Virus record (IMG/VR): IMGVR_UViG_3300034980_000081
Coordinates: 1-27,081 of that record
Direction: 5' to 3' (one strand)
DNA from: a virus
Length of the DNA: 27,081 nt
Within the stretch, counting starts at the first letter, position 1, and each line of letters starts with the position of its first letter. The notes under the pieces were generated by a model. It was not told the DNA's origin, did not search any database, and saw only the letters and a program-made list of their open reading frames with translations. A program made the position numbers and the translations under genes. This document shows, piece by piece, positions 7,391 to 12,556 of the stretch.

Positions 7391-7831
7391 TCAGAAATTT
7401 CCGTCTGCTACTTGAAAACAAGGTAGCCCTAATTCTCTCCACATATCCACTACTGGACATTTTTCAGAGTTTCTATCATCGAGAACAAATAGGATTTCAT
7501 ACTTTCCTTTTACATTCTCTTCATATAACTCTCTTTTGATTATAGTATCACTTCTAAAATCATCAGTAGTACGCATAAAGAGTGGACATCCATCAAAACC
7601 ATACTTCTCCAAAAATTCCTGAGTTGGTTCTCTGTCCTTTTCTTGACGACCAGATACAAATATAATATCAAATTCTGGACTACCTAAATTATAGTCTTGA
7701 GCCATATTCAAAACAAGCTGAACAGGTTCATTAATATTATCTAAGTCGCAAGTAGAAGCATCATACCAATCTCTTCCATCGTGTTTAAGAGCTAGCGTTC
7801 CGTCAATATCACATATGATTGCTTGCTGCAT
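7391..7831 (-). CDS. Polynucleotide 3'-phosphatase (HAD family, T4 PNK phosphatase-like)
   Basis: This 146-residue protein is a stand-alone version of the phosphatase domain of T4 polynucleotide kinase, which removes 3'-phosphates from nucleic acid ends so that they can be ligated or extended. The HAD motifs are clear: D8-x-D10-G-T (nucleophile and acid), VSGR at 59-62, Lys99 in IIKRELYEE, and VLDDRN at 117-121. The ending GLPCFQVADGNF also fits phage members of the family. No kinase domain or P-loop is fused to it or adjacent. The ATG at 7831 lies behind AAGGAGGTGAT. The family assignment is firm; whether the substrate is DNA or RNA is not visible. Confidence 0.85.
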   Translation of the reverse strand: MQQAIICDIDGTLALKHDGRDWYDASTCDLDNINEPVQLVLNMAQDYNLGSPEFDIIFVSGRQEKDREPTQEFLEKYGFDGCPLFMRTTDDFRSDTIIKRELYEENVKGKYEILFVLDDRNSEKCPVVDMWRELGLPCFQVADGNF

Positions 7832-7863
7832 TTATATCACCTCCTTTCATAGCAATTAAGAGT

Positions 7864-8334
7864 TTAAGATTCTAAATTATTTGGGTTTTGGCAACAGACA
7901 CGCTTTGTCTGCTTCGGTGGTCTTATTGTAAATGGAGTACGACCTTCACTACCGAGCCGTTCATAAACTGTAAGACCATCTTCCATCACTTCGTAAGCAA
8001 TTCTCCAGCCTTTTTCTTTATCATTTATCAAAACAGTCTGAAAACATACCGAACCCCAGATAACCAAGGCTATCTGTCCGCACCAACCTGGACAGTCGGA
8101 TGTATATGACTCAATAAAGGCTATTCTACTCTTATCAATGTCATACCAATCGTCGCCGCCAGATAATTTATCCATATGTTCTTTCAGAACTTTATTAATC
8201 TCTGATAGAACTTCTTCCGTCAATGCACTATGCTCTCTAAAATCGCATTTCCTTTTATGTGGATTTGCTTCGAGATAAAGTTCATAGTCCCTTTGATTCT
8301 TTTCGGACTGATTGTTTGATTCCATCTGAAACAT
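7864..8334 (-). CDS. Hypothetical protein
   Basis: This 156-residue protein is not recognised. The first 35 residues are charged and probably disordered or helical. The middle has a strand-rich stretch with aromatic and cysteine residues (SDCPGWCGQIALVIWGSVCFQTVLI), then GWRIAYEVMEDGLTVYERLG, and the tail ends CCQNPNN. The cysteines do not form regular CxxC pairs. The ATG at 8334 has AGGAGGTGAT seven bases upstream. It shares its intergenic leader sequence with its neighbours. Confidence 0.65.
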   Translation of the reverse strand: MFQMESNNQSEKNQRDYELYLEANPHKRKCDFREHSALTEEVLSEINKVLKEHMDKLSGGDDWYDIDKSRIAFIESYTSDCPGWCGQIALVIWGSVCFQTVLINDKEKGWRIAYEVMEDGLTVYERLGSEGRTPFTIRPPKQTKRVCCQNPNNLES

Positions 8335-8364
8335 TTAATCACCTCCTTTCTATAGTATTTAAGG

Positions 8365-8604
8365 TTAATCGAAACTTTCTCCATTTTCTAAAACTTTCTG
8401 TTCATACGCTTTATAATCATTAAATATAACTGGGTCATATTTACTCCTTTGTTCCTTCTCGCATTTATTACAAGCATTAAATACAAAAAGTCTGTGATTA
8501 TCATAAACAGGATAAACAAGCCTATTGTGATTCGGTACTTCTTCTCTTGTGGCTAATCCATCCTCTATATCTTTATTCCAGCAAAAGTTACAAGTTGATT
8601 TCAT
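8365..8604 (-). CDS. Small zinc-ribbon protein
   Basis: This 79-residue protein has two CxxC pairs, CNFC near residues 5-8 and CNKC near 45-48, which would bind one zinc ion as a treble-clef or ribbon finger. The fragment VYDNHRLFVFNACNKC is typical of such folds. GGAGATGA precedes the ATG at 8604. It overlaps the leader of the next small basic protein gene. The binding partner is unknown; similar knuckles occur in the amidoligase cassette, but no direct link is shown. Confidence 0.68.
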   Translation of the reverse strand: MKSTCNFCWNKDIEDGLATREEVPNHNRLVYPVYDNHRLFVFNACNKCEKEQRSKYDPVIFNDYKAYEQKVLENGESFD

Positions 8605-8609
8605 TTATT

Positions 8610-8744
8610 TCATCTCCTTTCATTTTGTCTTTCAACTTTTAATTTATGTCTTTTGCGTTGGGCTCTAGTTCTACCTTGCTTGCTGAATTTATCATTAAGC
8701 AGCCGTTTATTACGCTTTCTAATTTTAGCCGATTTATTAGGCAT
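8610..8744 (-). CDS. Small, very basic protein (44 aa)
   Basis: ATG at 8744, stop TGA at 8612-8610, with AAGGAGAG in good position inside the end of the preceding gene. The product starts MPNKSAKIRKRNKRLLND and stays rich in Lys and Arg to the end (QRKRHK, then VERQNERR). Its charge suggests nucleic acid or ribosome binding. It resembles short Arg/Lys-rich phage microproteins, but no specific family is recognised. The strong binding site and tight junctions on both sides support it as a real gene. Confidence 0.6.
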   Translation of the reverse strand: MPNKSAKIRKRNKRLLNDKFSKQGRTRAQRKRHKLKVERQNERR

Positions 8745-8746
8745 TA

Positions 8747-8905
8747 TTACTCTCCTTTCCTTTTTACCCTATGCCACATAGCATAGAGTTGGTCTTTGTG
8801 ATATGAGTCCGCCTTGTGGCGAGAGATTTTGAAATGTTTCTGAGCCCACTTGACAAGCTGATGCTTATTTATATGTGGGCATTTGTCATAAGAGTATCTT
8901 ATCAT
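8747..8905 (-). CDS. Small hypothetical protein (52 aa)
   Basis: ATG at 8905, stop TAA at 8749-8747, three bases before the ATG of the next gene. The product (MIRYSYDKCPHINKHQLVKW at the start) reads as two short helices, KHQLVKWAQKHFKIS and DQLYAMWHRVKRKGE. This spacing recalls the SAP-type DNA-binding motif, but that is only an impression. The ribosome binding site is weak (CGGAAA, far upstream), so the start is less certain than the frame. Confidence 0.5.
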   Translation of the reverse strand: MIRYSYDKCPHINKHQLVKWAQKHFKISRHKADSYHKDQLYAMWHRVKRKGE

Positions 8906-8938
8906 AATGCTGGCTTGTTTGTTTCCGAGGTTTATAGT

Positions 8939-9124
8939 TTACTTTTCAGTCATCAAATAATTCTCAAAAGTTTCTTGTCTAATTAATTGCGTTTTATCCC
9001 ATTCTACTTTATAGTAATCCATAAAGTTATGAGGATTCTTTACCTGACGAATTTGCCGCAGCCTATCGTCTTTGAACCATTTTTTATCCTGATACATTAT
9101 TACGGGGAGCATTCTTGGTGGCAT
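8939..9124 (-). CDS. Small hypothetical protein (61 aa)
   Basis: ATG at 9124 behind AAGGA. The protein is rich in aromatic and charged residues (YQDKKWFKDDRLRQIRQVKN, then HNFMDYYKVEWDKTQLIRQE) and looks like a compact strand-helix domain of the kind found in small phage regulatory or host-takeover proteins. No motif identifies it. It follows a one-helix membrane protein gene by 12 bases. Confidence 0.55.
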   Translation of the reverse strand: MPPRMLPVIMYQDKKWFKDDRLRQIRQVKNPHNFMDYYKVEWDKTQLIRQETFENYLMTEK

Positions 9125-9136
9125 ATCTAATATTCC

Positions 9137-9253
9137 TTATATTGTTAGAAATTCGATTACCCGATAGAAAACCCAAGCTCCCGTGATTGTGGCTATTACC
9201 ACAATCCAGACTTCGAACCATTTATCTATGGCATTTATTAGTCTATTAAACAT
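9137..9253 (-). CDS. Single-pass membrane microprotein (38 aa)
   Basis: ATG at 9253, stop TAA at 9139-9137, with AAGGAG eight bases upstream. It overlaps the end of the preceding gene by 16 bases. After a short amphipathic start (MFNRLINAIDKWFEV) comes one hydrophobic helix, WIVVIATITGAWVFY, and a short tail RVIEFLTI. It would sit in the inner membrane with about equal tails. Candidate roles are superinfection exclusion or membrane stress; nothing in the sequence selects one. Confidence 0.55.
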   Translation of the reverse strand: MFNRLINAIDKWFEVWIVVIATITGAWVFYRVIEFLTI

Positions 9254-9459
9254 TGTTTAATCTCCTTATTGTTATCGAGCCACTTTTGTGCTTTCTCTTT
9301 AGTATCAAAAGTACTAGGTGAAATACCTCTCCAAGCACTACCTGAATATCCCTTGCTGTCGTTCCAAGTTCTAAAAACTTGCACCACCCACTGATTTGTA
9401 AGATATCCTCTGAAAAAGAATTTAGTAACTCTAAATTTACGGTCTTTTATACCAACCAT
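9238..9459 (-). CDS. Hypothetical protein (73 aa)
   Basis: ATG at 9459 preceded by AAAAGGAGGTGA. The product has a beta-rich start (KFRVTKFFFRGYLTNQWVVQ) with Trp and Gly residues (SGSAWRGISPSTFDTKEKAQ) and a C-terminal helix (KWLDNNKEIKQ). The FDTKEKAQKWLD end is a common feature of small single-domain phage proteins, but the family is not recognised. Confidence 0.6.
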   Translation of the reverse strand: MVGIKDRKFRVTKFFFRGYLTNQWVVQVFRTWNDSKGYSGSAWRGISPSTFDTKEKAQKWLDNNKEIKQCLID

Positions 9460-9499
9460 CTAGATGATTCACCTCCTTTTTAGCGATTTATTAGGTCAA

Positions 9500-10009
9500 T
9501 TAATAGTTTCTGTTAAATATTCGTGTATCTATCTTTGGAACATTCTTCTGAACTTTACCATTTCTAGGCATTCTACTACTTTTCAGCTTTTTTACCATAT
9601 TCTCTTGCGTTTCTTCTGCCTTCGGTTTTTGGTCTACCACTTCACCGTCAGCCATTTCCGCATATTCAGTAAAAACACGATAATCCTGGAAAAGCGTCCT
9701 AGTATTTCGGTCATAAAGCTCGAATGCTTGGTTTCTGAATTGTGCCTTAGTATAGAAAGGTTCCATCAGAAATAAGCAAGCCTTAAGAGATTCTAGTTCG
9801 CTAATGGTAATTGGTTTCTTCTCGCCCTTCTTTAGGGGAAGTGTAAGATTCCAGCCTTTAATTGTTTTTTCTATTTCAAGGTGCATAGGCTCTAAACCTT
9901 TACCTTTAGTAGATTCAATCAAGGTATCTCGTTTCTTCTTTTCTTCCTCTAATTGGGTTTCCAATTTAGATATACGACTATTTTGTAGATTAATTAAATT
10001 ATCTGACAT
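9500..10009 (-). CDS. Coiled-coil hypothetical protein
   Basis: The first gene of the leftward cluster, 169 residues. Residues 1-32 form a strong coiled coil (NLINLQNSRISKLETQLEEE) running into lysines. The middle has a folded-looking helical domain (ISELESLKACLFLMEPFYTK, then RNQAFELYDRN and FQDYRVFTEYAEM). The last 50 residues are basic and low in complexity (MVKKLKSSRMPRNGKVQKN), suggesting nucleic acid contact. The ATG at 10009 has AAGGAG nine bases upstream. The operator-like palindrome at 10049-10063 lies just upstream, so it may be autoregulated. No function is assigned. Confidence 0.65.
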   Translation of the reverse strand: MSDNLINLQNSRISKLETQLEEEKKKRDTLIESTKGKGLEPMHLEIEKTIKGWNLTLPLKKGEKKPITISELESLKACLFLMEPFYTKAQFRNQAFELYDRNTRTLFQDYRVFTEYAEMADGEVVDQKPKAEETQENMVKKLKSSRMPRNGKVQKNVPKIDTRIFNRNY

Positions 10010-10048
10010 TTAAATAATCTCCTTAGTTTGATTTAGTCTGAACATATC

Positions 10049-10063
10049 TTCACTTTGGGTGAA
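10049..10063. promoter_or_regulatory. Operator-like palindrome TTCAC-5-GTGAA
   Basis: TTCACTTTGGGTGAA has perfect five-base arms around a five-base centre. It sits 40 bases before the first gene of the leftward cluster, between the candidate promoter at 10109-10137 and the ATG, where a bound repressor would block transcription. Confidence 0.4.
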
Positions 10064-10108
10064 ATTACGCCAAAAATATGACAATTCCTAGACAATTTTT
10101 AAAAATAT

Positions 10109-10137
10109 TTATTAGATTTAATGCCTATCTAATACAA
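10109..10137 (-). promoter_or_regulatory. Candidate leftward promoter with a palindrome in its spacer
   Basis: On the minus strand TTGTAT (10137-10132) and TAATAA (10114-10109) are 17 bases apart. A seven-base perfect inverted repeat, ATTAGAT (10111-10117) and ATCTAAT (10127-10133), fills the spacer and touches both boxes, as operators often do. The hexamers are weaker than elsewhere in the window. Confidence 0.35.
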
Positions 10138-10251
10138 TTATTTATCAGATATAATTACGATCAAGAGAGCATTTTATTACAATCTATACGGAAATAAGTT
10201 GTCTAATAAGTCAAAAGTTGTTAGGAAATAGGTCTATAAGGAAAATATAGG

Positions 10252-10280
10252 TTGCACCGATATATATATATGGGTTAATA
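10252..10280 (+). promoter_or_regulatory. Candidate promoter of the isolated plus-strand gene
   Basis: TTGCAC (10252-10257), 17 bases including a TA tract, then TTAATA (10275-10280). It lies about 55 bases before the chosen ATG at 10335. The boxes are moderate matches only. Confidence 0.3.
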
Positions 10281-10334
10281 TTGGGTGTGAAGATACTAGT
10301 AAATAACAAAAAGATAGAAAGGAATCTAAATCTT

Positions 10335-10649
10335 ATGATTAGATTATCCATAGATCAAGCCATAGACATTTTAATTAATGTCTTTAACGTGGCTAAAAAA
10401 GTAGTGGCGGAACTAGGTACGGGTGAACACTTAAACGCCAAATTGGTAGAAGTTTCGGGCGGTAAAATGTGTTTAAAAGGTACTAGAACCAAAACCAATA
10501 TAGATTATGCACCGAAGGAAGTTCGGGAAAGTTATCTATATTTCAAGGGCGAAATAGAAAAGTTACCGACCTTCAAAAATGATGATGGTAAGGTGCTACG
10601 TTGTTCCGCTTATTGTAACAAGGAAGTAGAAAAGAATACGAAGAAATAG
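10335..10649 (+). CDS. Hypothetical protein of an isolated transcription unit
   Basis: I do not recognise this 104-residue protein. The ATG at 10335 (MIRLSIDQAIDILINVFNVA) is chosen because AAAGGA lies 11 bases before it; a TTG at 10281 would add 18 residues but has no binding site. The N-terminus is helical, the middle is strand-like with GGKMCLKGTRTKTN, and the C-terminus is basic (CNKEVEKNTKK). It is the only plus-strand gene for 11 kb to its left, has its own candidate promoter and ends at a strong terminator. Repeats sharing the AGACAATT motif flank it on both sides. This fits an independently expressed moron, or a regulator or initiator acting at those repeats. Confidence 0.6.
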   Translation: MIRLSIDQAIDILINVFNVAKKVVAELGTGEHLNAKLVEVSGGKMCLKGTRTKTNIDYAPKEVRESYLYFKGEIEKLPTFKNDDGKVLRCSAYCNKEVEKNTKK

Positions 10650-10671
10650 TATAGTTCTACTTACTTAGAAG

Positions 10672-10704
10672 AAACCCCCGCCTAAAAAACGGGGGTTTTT
10701 TTTT
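10672..10704 (+). terminator. Strong intrinsic terminator
   Basis: AACCCCCG (10673-10680), a nine-base loop, CGGGGGTT (10690-10697) and a run of T up to 10704. The stem is six G/C pairs plus A/T pairs. It ends the transcript of the gene at 10335-10649. Confidence 0.92.
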
Positions 10705-10720
10705 ACATAAAATATATTTC

Positions 10721-10794
10721 ATTAGACAATTTCCAATTTATTAGACATTCCAACCCAATAGCAAAATTTCAACTAATTAGATAAATTCCAATCT
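10721..10794. repeat. Four imperfect tandem 18-19-base repeats (iteron-like)
   Basis: Units start at 10721 (ATTAGACAATTTCCAATTT), 10740 (ATTAGACATTCCAACCCA), 10758 (ATAGCAAAATTTCAACTA) and 10776 (ATTAGATAAATTCCAATCT). Common positions are ATTAGA, a central A/T block and TTCCAA. The period of about two helical turns is typical of initiator or repressor arrays. A related TAGACAATT occurs at 10089 and an inverted GTTGTCTAATAAG at 10199. Origin function is a guess. Confidence 0.5.
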
Positions 10795-10926
10795 ACGAGA
10801 CGGGGGATGCCCAATCGCCGATAAAAGATCTACACGCATAATTGGCAAATATTTGTAGTTTAATACACTCTGAAGGCTTGCGGCTATAATAGTATTACAA
10901 GTATAAGATAAATACAGCGGTTTAAG

Positions 10927-10957
10927 CGCCATATTGGTACTTTAACGGCGTTTTTTT
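10927..10957 (+). terminator. Weak terminator-like hairpin
   Basis: CGCC (10927-10930) pairs with GGCG (10947-10950), followed by seven T. The stem is short and the loop long. A TATAAT at 10885-10890 lies upstream without a good -35 box. The rest of 10795-10987 shows nothing I can assign. Confidence 0.22.
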
Positions 10958-10987
10958 GATTTCTTGGTAGTTTGGTAGGCTGAGGGG

Positions 10988-11113
10988 TTATTTTTTAGAT
11001 TTTTGAACGGATTTCTTTTTTCTAAGATCTGGTACAGGAGTACGGCTTTCTACCCAATCCTTAAAAATTTTGGTATAATTTTTTGTATATTGAGTTAAAT
11101 TATTTATTTTCAT
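10988..11113 (-). CDS. Small basic protein (41 aa)
   Basis: The ATG at 11113 is chosen because GGAG lies seven bases before it and it overlaps the stop region of the upstream gene (ATGAAAATAAATAA), a coupled arrangement; a longer reading from 11203 would lie almost wholly inside that gene. The product (MKINNLTQYTKNYTKIFKDW, then VESRTPVPDLRKKKSVQKSK) ends in a strongly basic tail. No family is recognised. The preceding gene encodes a membrane protein, so the two may work as a pair. Confidence 0.5.
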   Translation of the reverse strand: MKINNLTQYTKNYTKIFKDWVESRTPVPDLRKKKSVQKSKK

Positions 11114-11285
11114 CGTTATTCTCCAATGGTGGAATATAAAATGGTGGTTCTGTATTTGTAGTATCAGGCTCTGTATATAGCCCGATTTTCTTTTCAAATG
11201 CATTTAAAGATGGTTCAAGTGTACCTCTTGCATCGGCGATTAGTATAACAATTGCCAATACGCAGTGAAAGTAAAACCAAGTCAT
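11100..11285 (-). CDS. Small membrane-anchored protein (61 aa)
   Basis: The ATG at 11285 lies seven bases after AAAGGA; an ATG five bases upstream is out of frame and stops at once. Residues 1-18 (MTWFYFHCVLAIVILIAD) form one hydrophobic helix or uncleaved signal anchor. The rest (ARGTLEPSLNAFEKKIGLYT, then TEPPFYIPPLENN) is Pro-rich and polar and would face outside or lie in the periplasm. The size and layout recall small phage membrane proteins such as i-spanin-like or exclusion proteins; neither is established. It is driven by the promoter at 11386-11414 with a leader of about 90 bases containing a TA tract. Confidence 0.55.
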   Translation of the reverse strand: MTWFYFHCVLAIVILIADARGTLEPSLNAFEKKIGLYTEPDTTNTEPPFYIPPLENNDENK

Positions 11286-11336
11286 GTCATTTCCTTTCTT
11301 TCTTTTAATATTACGTTAGTAATATGTTTCTTTCTT

Positions 11337-11366
11337 TATATATATATTATATATATATATTATATT
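11337..11366. repeat. TA dinucleotide tract
   Basis: Thirty bases of almost pure TA with two TTA interruptions, in the predicted leader of the minus-strand membrane protein gene. It can fold on itself. A counterpart lies at 2151-2180, also downstream of a closely related promoter. Confidence 0.6.
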
Positions 11367-11385
11367 AAGCTTACTACGTACTAAC

Positions 11386-11414
11386 AATATAAGGCTTAAA
11401 GTACCTTTTGTCAA
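11386..11414 (-). promoter_or_regulatory. Leftward promoter of the divergent pair
   Basis: On the minus strand TTGACA (11414-11409), 17 bases, TATATT (11391-11386). It drives the two small genes at 11285-10988. Its flanks match the plus-strand promoter at 2100. Confidence 0.65.
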
Positions 11415-11449
11415 GCTTTTTCTTAAAAAAAAGAAAAATAATTTTTTGC

Positions 11450-11478
11450 TTGACTTTTATTGTATATTACCTTATATT
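11450..11478 (+). promoter_or_regulatory. Rightward promoter of the divergent pair
   Basis: TTGACT (11450-11455), 17 bases, TATATT (11473-11478), with an A/T-rich tract upstream. The predicted start is about 11485-11487, directly before the GTG of the first rightward gene. Confidence 0.68.
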
Positions 11479-11487
11479 ATGTAGCAA

Positions 11488-11685
11488 GTGGAAAAATATA
11501 AGAAATCTGATGCTAGGAACAATTGTGCTAACTGGAACGCAGGAAAGTGTTTAGGGGCATTAATGTTCAGAAAGGACGACGTGTTACATTATACAATAGA
11601 TAAAGATATGCATGGTAAGGACTGCTTCATAGATAAGGGTTGTGACTACTTTGATAATATAGTGGTACCAGGTATAACCAAATGA
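11488..11685 (+). CDS. Small Cys-rich protein, probably leaderless
   Basis: This 65-residue protein opens the rightward arm. Four cysteines (NNCANWNAGKCLGA and DCFIDKGCDYF) could bind a metal ion or an iron-sulphur cluster. The start is GTG at 11488, only nine bases after the -10 box, leaving no room for a ribosome binding site; the next in-frame Met is at residue 26 and would lose two cysteines. The pattern resembles short phage proteins with a C-x7-C and C-x5-C layout, but no function is known to me. It overlaps the next gene by four bases. Confidence 0.62.
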   Translation: MEKYKKSDARNNCANWNAGKCLGALMFRKDDVLHYTIDKDMHGKDCFIDKGCDYFDNIVVPGITK

Positions 11686-11867
11686 GTGTTATAAACAAAA
11701 AAAACATTACACCGAAGAAAATAAAGTTTCTTGAAAAGATAATTGATGAAGTAAAATCAAAAGAAACGCCTGTCCGCGCAAGTGTGATGCCGCATAGCGT
11801 ACCAGCTTGGGGATGGGGTAGAGATGAAAACAACGATAATAAGGAGAAAGAAGAATGCGAAAAATAA
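11682..11867 (+). CDS. Hypothetical charged protein (61 aa)
   Basis: The ATG overlaps the stop of the previous gene (ATGA). The product has a helical basic start (KKNITPKKIKFLEKIIDEVK), a short Pro/Trp segment (HSVPAWGWGRDEN) and an acidic-basic tail (NKEKEECEK). The tail overlaps the binding site and start of the peptidase-like gene. The short Trp-Gly-Trp-Gly motif may be a docking peptide. No family is recognised. Confidence 0.5.
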   Translation: MSVINKKNITPKKIKFLEKIIDEVKSKETPVRASVMPHSVPAWGWGRDENNDNKEKEECEK

Positions 11868-12148
11868 ACATAGGTGGTCATGAGTATAAGGTAAAGTTCA
11901 TGGATGGCGATAGAAAAGGCGAAGAAAACAAAATGCTCTTCGGAATGAACAATCCACGTACTTGTGAGATATTCTTAGATGAGAAGCTTGTTACATCAAG
12001 AAGGAACGAAACTTTCTTGCATGAAGTAATTCACGTTATTCTCGTAAATACTGGCTCCCCACATGATGAAGGGCTTATCGAGAGTCTTGCGAATGGATTC
12101 CATCAACTAGGAGTAGGAGATTATCTATGGCGGAAAGTAAGCAAATAG
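11855..12148 (+). CDS. HExxH metallopeptidase-like protein (ImmA/IrrE-like)
   Basis: This 97-residue protein has a zinc-peptidase core: H56-E57-V-I-H60 in FLHEVIHVIL, and a candidate third ligand Glu76 in HDEGLIESLANGF, 16 residues later. It is thus a minimal gluzincin-like domain like the ones in phage ImmA/IrrE-related proteins. In those families the peptidase cleaves a repressor or other regulator. Residues 1-50 form strands (INIGGHEYKVKF, then ARKs absent and CEIFLDEKL). The ATG at 11855 has AAGGAG eight bases upstream. No partner repressor gene is seen, so the target is open. Confidence 0.7.
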   Translation: MRKINIGGHEYKVKFMDGDRKGEENKMLFGMNNPRTCEIFLDEKLVTSRRNETFLHEVIHVILVNTGSPHDEGLIESLANGFHQLGVGDYLWRKVSK

Positions 12149-12480
12149 TAAGATCAATAGAAAAAGCCTATCCAGAGATGATGGAAAGGTTTGAAGCTAT
12201 TACTGGAGAGCAATATGAATTGTTCTGCCGAAAGCAGTATGACTACGGTTGTGCAAATATAACGCTTGGTGGCGATTTGAATGATGATGAAGATAGAATG
12301 TTTGCACTTACTGCTTTGGTCATAAGAATGAATGACAAGGTGAATCGGCTTAAAAACATAATTGTAAAGCATAGAGGCGAAAATGCGGTACGTGATGAAA
12401 CATACATGGATGCTTTCAAGGATTTGTCGGTTTACGGAGTAATCGCACAATTAGTTGCAGAAAAGGTATGGGGCAAATGA
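12127..12480 (+). CDS. DUF1599/Nmad1-like protein
   Basis: This 117-residue protein carries the pattern of the DUF1599 family, also called nucleotide modification associated domain 1: RKQYDYGCANITLGGD, then a helix ALVIRMNDKVNRLKNI, then VRDETYMDAFKDLSVYGVIA. Members are small alpha-helical proteins common in phages; the association with modified nucleotides comes from gene neighbourhoods, and a catalytic activity is not well defined. The ATG at 12127 lies inside the end of the peptidase-like gene (22-base overlap). A 76-base gap follows without any clear signal. No base-modifying enzyme is seen in the window. Confidence 0.72.
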   Translation: MAESKQIVRSIEKAYPEMMERFEAITGEQYELFCRKQYDYGCANITLGGDLNDDEDRMFALTALVIRMNDKVNRLKNIIVKHRGENAVRDETYMDAFKDLSVYGVIAQLVAEKVWGK

Positions 12481-12556
12481 AAACATTGTTTCTCTATGTA
12501 GAATCACTATTCTTAAGATTAGTTATTTTTGTAATCAATCAAAGGAGAAAAAGAGT

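Noticed and set aside
10281-10334. Upstream TTG start for the isolated plus-strand gene
   Set aside because: No ribosome binding site and it would start at or before the predicted transcription start.
10721-10794. Tandem repeats considered as a CRISPR array
   Set aside because: Units are contiguous without unique spacers and vary in sequence; the nearby Cas4-like gene belongs to a recombination set.
11114-11203. Longer reading of the 41-residue basic protein
   Set aside because: It would be wholly nested in another frame of the membrane protein gene, and the internal ATG has a much better binding site.
12455-12556. N-terminal extension of the exonuclease-like protein
   Set aside because: It overlaps the previous gene, and a strong binding site and ATG exist at 12557.
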